A stretch of DNA of 64,000 bases from Rhodoferax antarcticus ANT.BR (lineage in GTDB: Bacteria > Pseudomonadota > Gammaproteobacteria > Burkholderiales > Burkholderiaceae_C), in the NCBI RefSeq assembly GCF_001938565.1, contig NZ_MSYM01000018.1, positions 310,001 through 374,000 of the forward strand, given 5' to 3'. Within the stretch, counting starts at the first letter, position 1. Every line of letters starts with the position of its first letter. The translations under genes and the position numbers were made by a program. Below, in pieces: positions 17,188 to 26,448 of the stretch. Below the pieces are notes generated by a model. That model was not told the DNA's origin. It worked only from the letters and a program-made list of their open reading frames with translations, and searched no databases.

Positions 17188-19083
17188 ATGAGCCACCCCA
17201 CCCCACCCCAAAACCAAGCAGCCGCAAGCCAAGCGGCGCCTGACGCCGTCAAACCCAGCAACTTTTTACGCCAGATCATCGAAAACGATCTGGAAAAAGG
17301 CACCTACGCATCCCGCCACTGGGCCGGTAGCCCCGGCGATGCCGCCCACCAAGCCGCAGGCGAACCCGACCCAGCCAGAATCCGCACCCGCTTCCCGCCC
17401 GAGCCCAATGGCTACCTGCATGTGGGCCACGCCAAAAGCATCTGCATTAACTTTGGCCTGGCGCGTGACTATGGCGGCGTGTGCCACCTGCGCTTTGACG
17501 ATACCAACCCCGAGAAGGAAGACACCGAGTACGTCAACAGCATCGTCGAATCAGTGAAGTGGCTGGGATTTGATTGGCGCCAGCCCGGCAACGACAAGCC
17601 CTACCAGGCCAGCGACTACTTTGACTTCATGTACCGCGCAGCCGAATGCCTGATTGAAGCCGGCCACGCCTATGTGGACGAACAAACCGCCGAAGAAATC
17701 CGCGTCAGCCGGGGCGACTTCGGCAAGCCCGGCGTTAACAGCCCCTACCGCGACCGCACACCCGAAGACAACTTGCGCATCTTGCGCGAGATGCGCGACG
17801 GCCAGCATGCCGATGGCTCGATGGTCTTGCGAGCCAAAATTGACATGACCAGCCCCAACATCAACATGCGCGACCCGGCCATCTACCGCATCCGCCGCGC
17901 CACCCACCACAACACGGGCGACAAATGGCGCATCTACCCGATGTACACCTTTGCCCACCCGCTTGAAGACGCGCTGGAGCAGATCACCCACAGCTTTTGC
18001 ACGCTTGAATTTGAAGACCAGCGCCCGTTTTATGAGTGGGTGCTGGAGCGGCTGATTGAAAAGAAAACGCTGCCAGATGGCCGCGTGGTGGGCGGCCTGC
18101 TGACCGCACCGCCGCCGCGCCAGACCGAATTTGCCCGCCTGAACCTCACCTACGTCATCACCAGCAAACGCAAACTCGCCCAACTAGTGAACGAAAACAA
18201 AGTCAACGGCTGGGACGACCCGCGCATGCCCACCATCGTCGGTCTGCGCCGACGCGGCTACACACCAGAGGCGCTGCAAGCCTTTGCCGAACGCATTGGC
18301 GTGACCAAGAGCGACAGCTGGATCGATTACGGCACGCTCGAAGGCTGTCTGCGCGAAGACCTGGAGCTCAAAGCCCACCGCGGCATGGCCGTGCTCAACC
18401 CGGTCAAACTGGTGCTGACCAACTGGGCCGAGGTGTTTGGCAGCGACGCCCACCAAGAGCCCTGCACCCAGCCCGCCCTGCCGCACGTGCCTGAAGGCAT
18501 GGAACCACCCGCACCGCGTCACTTCTCAGTAGGCAAAGAAGTGTGGATTGAGCGCGAAGACTATGAAGAAGTGCCGCCCAAGGGCTACAAGCGCTTGGTT
18601 CCCCCAAGCATTGACGGCAACGGCAATGCGGTCCCAGGAAGCAAGGTGCGCCTGAAAGGCGGCTACGTGATCGAATGCACAGGCGCTATCAAGGATGAAG
18701 CAGGAAACATAAGCAGCGTAAGGGCTACCGTCATTCCAGACACCAAGAGCGGCACCCCCGGCAGCGACCGGGTCAAGGTGAAAGCCGCCATCACCTGGGT
18801 GGGCGTGGCTGATGGCGTGCAGGCCGAAGTGCGCCTATACGACCGCCTGTTCCTGGACGCGCAGCCTGACGCGGGCGGCAAGGACTTCCTTGACCTGCTG
18901 AACCCAAACAGCCTGAAGGTGGTCACCGCGGTCGTGGAGCCTTCGCTGGCCAACGCCCTGCCCGGCCAGAACTTCCAGTTTGAGCGGCATGGGTACTTTG
19001 TGGCGGATCGGGTGGATCACATGCAGGGGAATAAACCGGTGTTTAACTTGTCGGTGGGGTTGCGGGATAGTTGGGGGAAGTAG
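17188..19083 (+). CDS. glnS: Glutaminyl-tRNA synthetase
   Basis: Class I synthetase charging tRNA-Gln, 631 residues. The HIGH-type motif HVGH is at 78-81 within RTRFPPEPNGYLHVGHAKS, followed by LRFDDTNPEKEDTEYV; the VITSKRKL segment is the KMSKS equivalent. The C-terminal two-barrel anticodon-binding domain ends DSWGK. ATG 17188 is chosen as the start of MSHPTPP; the open frame extends upstream but overlaps the divergent gene. The last ~360 nt differ markedly, at synonymous and some amino acid positions, from three tail copies at 38.3-40.4 kb, suggesting the 3' end may have been exchanged. Around 18680-18732 the codon use is odd, with a faint likeness to the dispersed repeat. Confidence 0.95.
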   Translation: MSHPTPPQNQAAASQAAPDAVKPSNFLRQIIENDLEKGTYASRHWAGSPGDAAHQAAGEPDPARIRTRFPPEPNGYLHVGHAKSICINFGLARDYGGVCHLRFDDTNPEKEDTEYVNSIVESVKWLGFDWRQPGNDKPYQASDYFDFMYRAAECLIEAGHAYVDEQTAEEIRVSRGDFGKPGVNSPYRDRTPEDNLRILREMRDGQHADGSMVLRAKIDMTSPNINMRDPAIYRIRRATHHNTGDKWRIYPMYTFAHPLEDALEQITHSFCTLEFEDQRPFYEWVLERLIEKKTLPDGRVVGGLLTAPPPRQTEFARLNLTYVITSKRKLAQLVNENKVNGWDDPRMPTIVGLRRRGYTPEALQAFAERIGVTKSDSWIDYGTLEGCLREDLELKAHRGMAVLNPVKLVLTNWAEVFGSDAHQEPCTQPALPHVPEGMEPPAPRHFSVGKEVWIEREDYEEVPPKGYKRLVPPSIDGNGNAVPGSKVRLKGGYVIECTGAIKDEAGNISSVRATVIPDTKSGTPGSDRVKVKAAITWVGVADGVQAEVRLYDRLFLDAQPDAGGKDFLDLLNPNSLKVVTAVVEPSLANALPGQNFQFERHGYFVADRVDHMQGNKPVFNLSVGLRDSWGK

Positions 19084-19152
19084 AGTCTGTGATCATGTCT
19101 AGAAACATGAACAGAATCCCAGCAATAACGGATCGGGGAACAAAAGCGCAAT

Positions 19153-20484
19153 CAGTAGTGTCCCAACGTTCTTCAGAGGAGAGCGAGCTGATTTGACTCG
19201 AAATCCGACTCGGGATTTTTCGATGGTGGCGTAAGCAGTTGATTTATTGGGATATTTTCAAACATGGACAGACTCAGGATTTGTAGAATTTCGTACAGGC
19301 TGTGATCATCAAGATGCAAGCGTTTCTTTGCGATGGCAATGAGCAGATATGTCGATATGGCAATCCATATCTGCGTCTTCACGGCGTTCTCGCTGGTGCC
19401 AAAGAACACCTTGATGCGCAAGTGCTGCTTGATCCATTTGAAGAACAACTCCACCTGCCAGCGTTGGCGGTAAAGATCGGCAATCAGCTCGGGCTTCAAG
19501 CTGAAATTGTTGGTCAAAAACACCAGCCGTTTTCCGCTGTCGTCCTTGACCACCACCCGGCGCATGGTCGCGGGGTAATCCTTGCTCGACTGATAGGTTG
19601 TCAGCACGCCGGTCTGATCGCACAGCACTGCAGTACCCACGCGGTCCACCGGATGCGAGTAACGTCGCTTGAACTTGGTGTTGCTCTTGGCGCGGGTGAC
19701 AAAGAAGGCTTGCGCCTCGTGAATCACGAACACCCTTGCGAAGTCCAGGTAGCCCCGATCCATCAGGTAAAACGCGCCCGGCTCCAGCACCAGATCGTCC
19801 ATCACATTGACCTCGTGCGTCTTGCCGTCGGTGATGTGAATGAAACTGGGGATGTTGCCCCTCAAATCCAGCAGCGTGTGCAGCTTGATGGCCGCCTTGG
19901 TCGACCGAAATGGTGCCCATGCAAACACCGACAGGCACAGGTCAATGGTGCTGGCATCGAACGCGTAAACCGCCGCGTCGAGTTCCAGTCCGAACGGCTC
20001 CGTGGCATACAAGGGACGTGCCAAACCAATCAGGTGTTGTGCAAAGTCGGCGTAGATTTGCCATGGGCGTGTCGCGTTCGCATTGGCCAGCGTATTGCGC
20101 GATATCGTCTGACAACGAAAGCCCATGTGGTACAGCCGCCGAGCCTGAGCGCGAAGGTTGACTTCGATGTCGCGCAAGGACTCGCGGTAGGTCAACTGCG
20201 CAAATGCCATGGCGAAGAATTGGTCCAGGCACGAGAAGTCCTTGACCTTGTGTTCGCCGTTGTGATCGGCCACACAGCGACGAAACGTGCTCAGTGGAAG
20301 GTACAGCATGAGTTGCGCAAATACGAGCGTGCCTTTGTGCATGACGGTTTGGGGCGGGAATCCGCAAAAAACCGACAGTCTGACGCACCATGACGTTCAA
20401 ATCGAGACCAGACTCAAACACCAAATTTAACAACCAAATCAAGAGCTTACAACGTTCCGACAAGACAACGTTGGGACACTACTG
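19153..20484 (-). mobile_element. Intact IS4-family insertion sequence
   Basis: 1332-bp element with 18-bp perfect terminal inverted repeats (CAGTAGTGTCCCAACGTT at 19153-19170, complement at 20467-20484) and a 9-bp target duplication AAGCGCAAT at 19144-19152 and 20485-20493. It carries one transposase gene on the minus strand and lies 69 nt after the glnS stop. Confidence 0.92.
19173..20342 (-). CDS. IS4-family DDE transposase
   Basis: 389 residues. An N-terminal DUF4372-like region (FAQLMLYLPLSTFRRCV...DQFFAMAFAQLTYRESLRDIE) precedes the DDE catalytic core. FYLMDRGYLDF carries the second D, and LYRQRWQVELFFKWIKQHLRIK is the Y-R-E-K signature of the IS4 family with the catalytic E. The frame is intact, and the gene fills the element, so the copy could be active. 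Confidence 0.93.
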   Translation of the reverse strand: MHKGTLVFAQLMLYLPLSTFRRCVADHNGEHKVKDFSCLDQFFAMAFAQLTYRESLRDIEVNLRAQARRLYHMGFRCQTISRNTLANANATRPWQIYADFAQHLIGLARPLYATEPFGLELDAAVYAFDASTIDLCLSVFAWAPFRSTKAAIKLHTLLDLRGNIPSFIHITDGKTHEVNVMDDLVLEPGAFYLMDRGYLDFARVFVIHEAQAFFVTRAKSNTKFKRRYSHPVDRVGTAVLCDQTGVLTTYQSSKDYPATMRRVVVKDDSGKRLVFLTNNFSLKPELIADLYRQRWQVELFFKWIKQHLRIKVFFGTSENAVKTQIWIAISTYLLIAIAKKRLHLDDHSLYEILQILSLSMFENIPINQLLTPPSKNPESDFESNQLALL

Positions 20485-20526
20485 AAGCGCAATGAAGAAA
20501 CTTAAACACCCACTAGGGCTCTTACC

Positions 20527-20685
20527 ATGCTGACTAGACTCAGAGTTCAGGGCTTCAAAAGCCTCATAGATGCTGAAGTTCGATTCGGGCCGTTCACGTG
20601 CATAGCTGGTGCGAACGGCGCGGGCAAGTCAAATTTATTTGATGCAATCTTATTCTTGCGTGATCTTGCAGACTTCCAAAATTCC
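20527..20685 (+). pseudogene. AAA/RecF-like ATPase, N-terminal fragment
   Basis: The first ~53 residues (MLTRLRVQGFKSLIDAEVRF, then the P-loop GANGAGKSN) match OLD/RecF-like AAA ATPases common in defence islands. Similarity stops after LFDAILFLRDLADF, and the rest of the frame (to 20757) is joined to unrelated sequence. The C-terminal Walker B part is absent. It is preserved just downstream of the IS4 element and is a broken remnant. Confidence 0.75.
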
Positions 20686-20781
20686 ACCGCTGAAGTCGTC
20701 GCGCGCCACCGCCTGCTGCAGTTTGGCGAACTGGGTTTTGACGCGCTGGGCGTCTAGGTGGTGGTGGGTGAGCAGGCGCAT
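20685..20781 (-). pseudogene. Short N-terminal fragment of an unidentified gene
   Basis: Minus-strand reading from ATG 20781 gives MRLLTHHHLDAQRVKTQFAK followed by about twelve more residues, then runs into the AAA fragment. It looks like the genuine beginning of a gene whose remainder was lost at the junction near 20685; product not identified with confidence. It marks a recombination border. Confidence 0.4.
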
Positions 20782-20862
20782 GGGCGGGATTCTAGGGGCG
20801 GTGCCGGGGTCCATGTTGCGGGAAGCTGCCTTTGAAGAGGCGAGTTACACGGTTTGAGTGAC

Positions 20863-20908
20863 AAATAGGGCTGTAGCCCCCGTGGAATATGCGCATAAAG
20901 CTATCAAT
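20863..20908 (-). repeat. Dispersed ~45-bp repeat, copy 4 (inverted)
   Basis: On the minus strand it reads ATTGATAGCTTTATGCGCAT and later CACGGGGGCTACAGCCCTATTT, a strong match to the family. Confidence 0.85.
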
Positions 20909-21119
20909 AGCAGAGCAGATCGTGACCGACTAGCAATTCACCCAAGTTTAAAGTGTCGCGATTCTCAATCTCGCAAGCCAGCTTCGGTGTGCAGGAAACA
21001 CCGTCCTTGCAAAGCCATGAACAGCGCAGAGCCGCACAGACAGGCGCTTGCCGCGCATAGCTGTACAGGAACACAGCTTTAGTGGCAGTGCCAGTCTGTA
21101 GCCAAACTGGCGCAGCCCC
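20909..21119. other. Gap without an intact gene
   Basis: Nothing convincing. On the minus strand a short open segment ending LACEIENRDTLNLGELLVGH stops (TGA) inside the adjacent repeat copy and may be the tail of a lost gene. Confidence 0.4.
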
Positions 21120-21514
21120 ATGCAAGGCCCGCCTCACCGATCACCGCAGCGTTTAAACCAGCACCCGCGTGGGCACCAGCATGCCCCGCTACGCCCTCAA
21201 TCTGCGCGAGTTGCCGCGGCCACTCAGCCCACTAAATCCACTAAATCCACTAAACCCACCAAAGCCTACAACCCCCGCCACCCCGAGCGCACCTTGCTAT
21301 ACCGCACGATTGCCGAGCACTTCGAGACCTGGTTTGAGCTGGCCAGCGCCGGCCAGTTCGACGGCCAGGGCGACCACCACACCCCACCTGCGTATGTCGA
21401 GAAGACGTTTCGCAAGTATCTGGAATGCGGCATCTTTGCCCACGGCTTTGCGTGCGTCCGGTGTGACGACTGTGGGGACGACTTCCAAGGCCCCACGGTC
21501 GCTCACTGCGTGTA

Positions 21515-21575
21515 GCTTCCTGCCCCCAAGGGGCTGCAGCCTTGCTTGGGGCGGCCCGGCACGGCGGCTAGTCGC
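21515..21575. repeat. GC-rich interspersed repeat inside the IS91-like remnant
   Basis: CCCCCAAGGGGCTGCAGCC followed by TTGCTTGGGGCGGCCCGGC. Shares TTGGGGCGGCCCGGC with the segment inserted in the Fic gene at 36060-36145. It introduces the TAG that ends the zinc-binding fragment. Confidence 0.65.
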
Positions 21576-21986
21576 CTTCTCCTGCAAAAGCCGTGGCGTC
21601 TGCCCCTCGTGCAACACGCGGCGCATGGCCGAGGCCGCAGCTCACCTGACGGACCCTGTATTTCCCCGCTTGGCCAGTGCGCCAGTGGGTTCTGTCGGTG
21701 CCCAAACGGCTGCGCTACTACCTGCAGCGCGACAAAGGCGCACTCAATGCGGCGCTGCGTATCTTCTTGCGGATGGTGCAGCAAAGCCTGCAGGCCCATT
21801 GCCCCGGTGCGGCACAGTGTGACCCGGCCAGTCTGCACCTGGTTGCCGTCGCCTTGCGTCCACCGCTTTGGTGCCAGCCTGAACACGCATGTGAACCACG
21901 GCCACCATCGCACTACCTGTGGGCCGCGCTCATTGCGCGCATTTATGAGGTGTTCCCGCTGCTGTGCCCAATGTGCGGGGGCCAGA

Positions 21987-22048
21987 TGCGCCTCATCGCC
22001 TTCATCGCCTTCATCACCTTCATCGCCTTCATCACCTTCATCACCTTC
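21987..22048 (+). repeat. Six or so tandem copies of a 9-bp unit in the IS91 remnant
   Basis: Units of TTCATCGCC / TTCATCACC encode a run of IAF and ITF tripeptides at the place where the intact family continues into its C-terminal part. A slippage-prone microsatellite; the homologous copy at ~37940 has only one or two units. Confidence 0.8.
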
Positions 22049-22408
22049 AGTGCCGACATTCACAAAATTCTGGAGCACATCGGGGTCGACCCCGAAGCGC
22101 CGCGCATCGCCCCCGCATGCGGGCCACCGCTGTGGGATGACTGCGCTGCGCAGGAGTCGGGCGAGGGTGTGGAGGCTGCGCCGGACTGGGATCTGGCAAA
22201 CCAATCACCGCCCGACTACCCCGACGATCAGCGCACTGCTTGGTGAACTCGAATTGGGTCGCGACGACTGCGCCGGGGTAGGGTTGTGTTCTTCGGCAGC
22301 CTGGCGCGTGGTTTGCGATGAGGGGGCGCAGATTCCTGGAAATTCAGACTTTCACCTCAGAGAAAACCCGTTTTTCAGGACGGTTTGGGGTGCGACACTT
22401 TGCCCCAT

Positions 22409-22428
22409 GCGGTTGAAAGTCCTATCCG
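22409..22428 (+). other. Putative oriIS (replication end) of IS91-like copy 1
   Basis: GCGGTTGAAAGTCCTATCCG closes the direct repeat shared with the second copy. It resembles the oriIS of IS91/ISCR elements as I remember it (GCG..TGAA..TCCTATACC). This is a family inference. Confidence 0.5.
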
Positions 22429-22596
22429 TGTGCTGCGCACAACCATGTTCCTCCAGTCCCACTGCACAGTGTGGACCCCATCGCCACCACCCAACCCAGG
22501 CCGGCTGGCGGCGCTCACACTTCTAGCAATTTGTTACAAAAAAAGAGGGCGGGTTCATAATGCGCCACAAACCATCTCAGGGGCGGGATAACAACA

Positions 22597-24429
22597 ATGG
22601 CTACCTTGATACCGGCGCTTGGCGCCTGCGTGTCGCGCATGACGCAAGGCGAGAAGCGCCTGGCCGAACGGCTGGAACAAAAGCTCGACGCCGACTACCT
22701 GCTCTGGTACGACGTGCCGGTTGGCCCAAATCAGTCACACCCCGATTTTGTCGTGATGCACCCCCGGCGCGGCTTGCTGATTCTGGAGGTGAAAGACTGG
22801 AAGCCCGACACCATCCGCCAGGCCGACAAGCTCAACTGGGTAATTTTGGACCACGGCCAGCCCAAAACTGTCGCCAGCCCCATTGAGCAAGCCCGCCAAT
22901 ATGCCCACACCGTGGTCGATGCCCTCAAGCGCGACCCGCAGCTGGTACAGGCCGACGGCAAACACCAGGGTCAACTCGCCTTTCCGTGGAGCTACGGCGT
23001 GGTGTTGCCCAACCTCACGCGCAAGCAGTTCATGGACGGGCAATTGCACCGCGTGATCGAGCCGAACCGCGTCGTCTGCCGCGATGAAATGACCGATTCG
23101 GTGGACGCCGAAGACCTGCAAAGCCGCCTGTGGGGCATGTTCCCGTTCATGATGGGCGGCGTCATGAGCCTGCCGCAACTCGACCGCGTGCGCTGGATCA
23201 TGTTCCCCGAGGTGCGGGTGCAGACGCAAGGCGCGCTGTTTGACGACAACGACGGCGAGGCCGAGCTGCCCGACATCATGCGCGTGATGGACATTCAGCA
23301 AGAGCAACTGGCCCGCAGTTTGGGCGATGGCCACCGCGTGATTCACGGCGTGGCTGGCTCGGGTAAAACCATGATCTTGGGCTACCGCGCCGAGTATCTG
23401 GCCAAGGCGCACACGCCCACGTCCAAACCGATCCTGATCCTGTGCTTTAACGAGCCGCTGGGCGTGACGCTGGACTCTGTCATGCATGCCAAAGGGCTGG
23501 CGGACAAGGTACATGCGCGGCATTTTCACAAGTGGTGCCGCGACCAGCTGGTGGCCTACGGGCAGACACTGCCCGCGCCCAATCTGCCGGTGGACGCCAA
23601 GATGGCCGATATGGTGCAGCGCGTTATCCGCGCTGTGGACCGCAAGCAAATCCCATCCGGCCAATACCAGGCCGTGATGATTGACGAGGGCCACGACTTT
23701 GCGCCCGAATGGCTTAAGCTGATCACGCAAATGGTGGACCCGACCACCAACAGTCTGCTGCTGCTGTACGACGATGCGCAAAGCATTTATGAGCGCCGGC
23801 ATTCACGTGATGGCAGCAAGCAGTTCAGCTTCAAAAGCGTGGGCGTGCAGGCGCAGGGCCGCACCACTATTCTGAAAATCAACTACCGCAACACCCGGCA
23901 GATTCTGCAAACCGCCAGCCTGATAGCGGCCGACCTGCTGACCGCCGACGACAAAGACGACGACGGCATCCCGCTGGTCAAACCCATCAGCTGCGGGCGC
24001 GACGGGCAAGCGCCGCTCATCATCCGCCTGCCCTGTCTGCGCGACGAAGCATTTGCCATAGCCGACCACCTGGCCAGCGCCCATAACGAAGGCTTTGCGT
24101 GGGGCGACATGGCGGTGCTGTGCGCCGACTGGGCCACCATGGACCTGTGCGCCAGCGCCCTGGCCCAACGCAAGCTGCCGCACCGCGTGCGCAAACGCAG
24201 TGGCGACTACCAACCCGGCGCAGACGCCATCCAAGTGATGACCATGAAAGTCAGCAAAGGCCTTGAATTCCCCGTGGTGGCGCTACCCGGCGTGGGGCAC
24301 ATGCCTGCGCCCGACGAGGATGAGAAGGAAGCGGCGCGGGTGTTTTATGTGGCGGCGACAAGGGCTACGCAGAGGTTGGTGCTGGGGGTGGGTGGGGATG
24401 GGGGGTTTGGGGTTAGGCTGGGAACATGA
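22597..24429 (+). CDS. NERD-domain nuclease fused to a UvrD/Rep-type SF1 helicase
   Basis: 610 residues. The N-terminal NERD nuclease core is HPDFVVMHPRRGLLILEVKDW, with D50, E64 and K66 as the PD-(D/E)xK residues. The helicase part has Walker A GVAGSGKT at 251-258, the DEGHDF motif II (AVMIDEGHDFAPEW), motif III-like LLLLYDDAQSIYERR, motif IV/V MTMKVSKGLEFPVV and motif VI YVAATRATQRL. Such single-protein nuclease-helicases occur in phage-defence islands (Nhi is a comparable architecture), so an antiviral role is plausible but inferred. A promoter-like AT-rich stretch precedes it. Its last ~160 nt are duplicated at 26153-26310. Confidence 0.88.
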   Translation: MATLIPALGACVSRMTQGEKRLAERLEQKLDADYLLWYDVPVGPNQSHPDFVVMHPRRGLLILEVKDWKPDTIRQADKLNWVILDHGQPKTVASPIEQARQYAHTVVDALKRDPQLVQADGKHQGQLAFPWSYGVVLPNLTRKQFMDGQLHRVIEPNRVVCRDEMTDSVDAEDLQSRLWGMFPFMMGGVMSLPQLDRVRWIMFPEVRVQTQGALFDDNDGEAELPDIMRVMDIQQEQLARSLGDGHRVIHGVAGSGKTMILGYRAEYLAKAHTPTSKPILILCFNEPLGVTLDSVMHAKGLADKVHARHFHKWCRDQLVAYGQTLPAPNLPVDAKMADMVQRVIRAVDRKQIPSGQYQAVMIDEGHDFAPEWLKLITQMVDPTTNSLLLLYDDAQSIYERRHSRDGSKQFSFKSVGVQAQGRTTILKINYRNTRQILQTASLIAADLLTADDKDDDGIPLVKPISCGRDGQAPLIIRLPCLRDEAFAIADHLASAHNEGFAWGDMAVLCADWATMDLCASALAQRKLPHRVRKRSGDYQPGADAIQVMTMKVSKGLEFPVVALPGVGHMPAPDEDEKEAARVFYVAATRATQRLVLGVGGDGGFGVRLGT

Positions 24430-24442
24430 AAAGGCAAGCAAC

Positions 24443-25051
24443 ATGAACACGAACAACACATTACTGGTGCCGCGTATTGAGAGCCGTATCCAAGTGATTC
24501 GCGGCCAGCGGGTCATGATTGATGTGGACTTGGCTACGCTGTACGGGGTGCAGACCAAGCGACTGAACGAGCAGGTCAAACGCAACCGGGACCGCTTCCC
24601 CAGCGACTTCCTGTTTCAACTCACACAGGATGAGAAAACTGAGGTGGTCGCAAATTGCGACCACCTCCAAAACCTGAAGTTTTCCAAGGCGCTGCCGTTT
24701 GCGTTTACCGAGCACGGGGCGATTCAGGCAGCTAATGTGCTGGCGTCGAGCCAAGCTGTGGAGATGGGCATCTATCTAGTGCGCGCGTTTGTGCAGTTGC
24801 GCCAGTCACTATCTGCAAATGTGGATGTCGCCAAGCGCCTGGCCGATTTGGAGATGAAGACCGAATCGCTAGAGATGTCGCACGATACGTTTAGCAGGAA
24901 CACCCGGCTGCAGTTGCGCCAACTGCTGGACGCGGTGCGTGAGCTGACCACACCACCGGAGCCGATCAAACGACCCATTGGGTTTCTGACGCATGAGGAT
25001 AAGGTGGGCCACAAGTCCGGCAAGGCGATCAAAGAAAAGAAGTCTCCGTGA
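24443..25051 (+). CDS. ORF6N/KilA-N-type DNA-binding protein
   Basis: 202 residues. The ORF6N domain is seen in IRGQRVMIDVDLATLYGVQTKRLNEQVKRNRDRFPSDFLFQLT and FAFTEHGAIQAANVLASSQAVEMGIYLVRAFVQLR. A coiled-coil-like tail and a basic C-terminus follow. ORF6N proteins are of phage origin and are thought to bind DNA, though their role in islands is unclear. ATG 24443 lies 13 nt after the helicase stop and may be co-transcribed with it. A truncated paralogue is at 47608. Confidence 0.85.
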   Translation: MNTNNTLLVPRIESRIQVIRGQRVMIDVDLATLYGVQTKRLNEQVKRNRDRFPSDFLFQLTQDEKTEVVANCDHLQNLKFSKALPFAFTEHGAIQAANVLASSQAVEMGIYLVRAFVQLRQSLSANVDVAKRLADLEMKTESLEMSHDTFSRNTRLQLRQLLDAVRELTTPPEPIKRPIGFLTHEDKVGHKSGKAIKEKKSP

Positions 25052-25085
25052 GCGCCTTATCAAAACTTCAAGACAAATACCGGTC

Positions 25086-26139
25086 ATGAAAAAGGCAACC
25101 ACTATGAACGAGGCAACAATCTTGACAGCCACAGCGGCGGCGCCCACTCCTGCCGACAACCTGCACGCCGAACTGCGCAGCCTGATTGCCAGTAGCCGCC
25201 AGCGGCTGGCGGGTGCGGTGAATGCGGAGCTGACGCGGCTGTATTGGAGCGTGGGCAAGCGCCTGCACACCGAGGTGCTGGGCGGTGCTGACCGCGCCAA
25301 ATATGGCGACCAGCTTGTCAAGCGCGTGGGCGAGCAACTGGCGCAAGAATTTGGCCGTGGCTTTGAGGCCAAAAACCTGCGCCGCATGGTGCAGTTTGCA
25401 CTGGCTTTCCCAGACGTGGAGAAAGTCGCATCACTGATGCGACATTTGAGCTGGACGCATTTTTTGCAACTCCTGCCCCTCAAAGCTGACTCGGCGCGCT
25501 GGTTTTATGCGCAGCAAATTGTGGAATCACGCTGGAGCGTGCGCGAACTCCACCACCAGATAGAACGCAAAGCCTTCGAGCGCACCGAACTCGCCAGCCT
25601 GCAAGCCCCCAACCCCGTTCGGGCTGAGCCTGTCGAAGCCAGCGCCTCCACCCCCGCCCAAGTCTTCAAGGACCCGTATTTTTTAGACTTCCTGGGCCTG
25701 CGCCAAGGCCACGACGAAGCTGATTTGGAGGCCGCCATCCTGCGCCAGCTAGAAGCTTTCATTTTGGAACTGGGCCGTGGCTTTGCGTTTGTGGAGCGCC
25801 AAAAGCGCATGGTCATCGACGGCGAGGACTTTTACCTCGACCTGCTTTTTTACCACCGCCGCCTGCGCCGCCTGGTGGCCGTAGAGCTGAAGCTGGGCCG
25901 CTTCAAAGCCGCCCACAAAGGCCACTCCCATTACCATTGGCCTAATTTTGTGCGCCGAATCCAGCCGCGAACAAGTGGAGCTGCTGCAAATGCACAAAGA
26001 CGGCATCACTGTGGCCGAATACTGGACCGAGCTGCCGCCCAAGGCGGAGCTGAAGCAGCACCTGCATCAGGCTTTGATCGAGGCGCGCGAGCGGCTGGCG
26101 AGGCGGGGGGTGTTGCTGGAGGGGGGTGAGGATGAGTGA
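25086..26139 (+). pseudogene. DUF1016 (YhcG-like) PDDEXK nuclease with a frameshift and small deletion
   Basis: Residues 1-90 hold the N-terminal DUF1016 helical domain (LYWSVGKRLHTEVLGG...GFEAKNLRRMVQFAL), then LSWTHFLQLLPLK and KDPYFLDFLGL. The nuclease core FAFVERQKRMVIDGEDFYLDLLFYHRRLRRLVAVELKLG carries D...E.K. After HKG (near 25920) the first frame becomes nonsense, while another frame resumes with GLILCAESSREQVELLQMHKDG to the natural C-terminus at 26139. About 60 nt expected between these blocks are missing. The catalytic core is intact, so partial activity is possible. It contains an in-frame interspersed repeat at 25615. Confidence 0.8.
25615..25640 (+). repeat. Interspersed repeat encoding PVRAEPVEA inside DUF1016
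   Basis: CCGTTCGGGCTGAGCCTGTC followed by GAAGCC is a sequence I recognise as a very widespread proteobacterial dispersed repeat; here it is in frame and lengthens the linker before the nuclease domain. Confidence 0.75.
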
Positions 26140-26152
26140 TGTGCTCAAACGC

Positions 26153-26310
26153 TGGAAATTCCCCATGGTGTCGCTACCCGGCGTGGGGCACATGCCTGCG
26201 CCCGGCGAGGACGAGAAGGAAACGGCGCGGGTGTTTTATGTGGCGGCTAATCGGGCTACGCAGAGGTTGGCGATGGCCGCAGAAGGTGGGAGTGACTTCG
26301 CGATACGGCT
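26153..26310 (+). pseudogene. Detached 3' tail of the NERD-helicase gene
   Basis: Encodes KFPMVSLPGVGHMPAPGEDE and then ARVFYVAANRATQRL, closely matching the last ~50 residues of the helicase at 22597-24429, including motif VI. Similarity begins abruptly at GAAATTCCCCATGG (compare GAATTCCCCGTGG at 24267). There is no rest of the gene. The intact gene, an ORF6N gene and the DUF1016 gene lie between the two tails, so an insertion with tail duplication seems likely. Confidence 0.85.
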
Positions 26311-26448
26311 GATTTACTCTTCAGTGGAGAAGTCGTTATCGGTTAGCTCCTGCACGTACCATCAAGCAAACACCGTATGGTTTAACCAACTGTCGAGTAA
26401 ATAGCGACTGATAAATTCTTACCCGATATGCACTAAATATTCAAAAAT

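Larger units (their letters stand above)
21120..22428 (+). pseudogene. Decayed IS91-like transposon, copy 1
   Basis: Fragments of an IS91/IS801-type Y2 rolling-circle transposase. The zinc-binding N-terminus (RTLLYRTIAEHFETWFELAS, CGIFAHGFACVRCDDCG) is interrupted near 21515 by a GC-rich repeat, then CKSRGVCPSCNTRRMAEAAAHL continues in another frame. WVLSVPKRLRYYLQRDKGALN follows, and the catalytic middle is deleted before SHYLWAALIARIYEVFPLLCPMCGGQMRL. The region also carries a 9-bp tandem repeat at 21228-21262 and another at ~21987-22048. The 3' part (from ~22190) is a direct repeat of 38090-38330. Non-functional. Confidence 0.85.

Noticed and set aside
21987..22048. Short tandem repeats that might suggest a CRISPR or VNTR gene
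   Set aside because: Units are 9 bp without spacers and lie inside a transposase remnant; no cas genes. A slippage repeat, not CRISPR.
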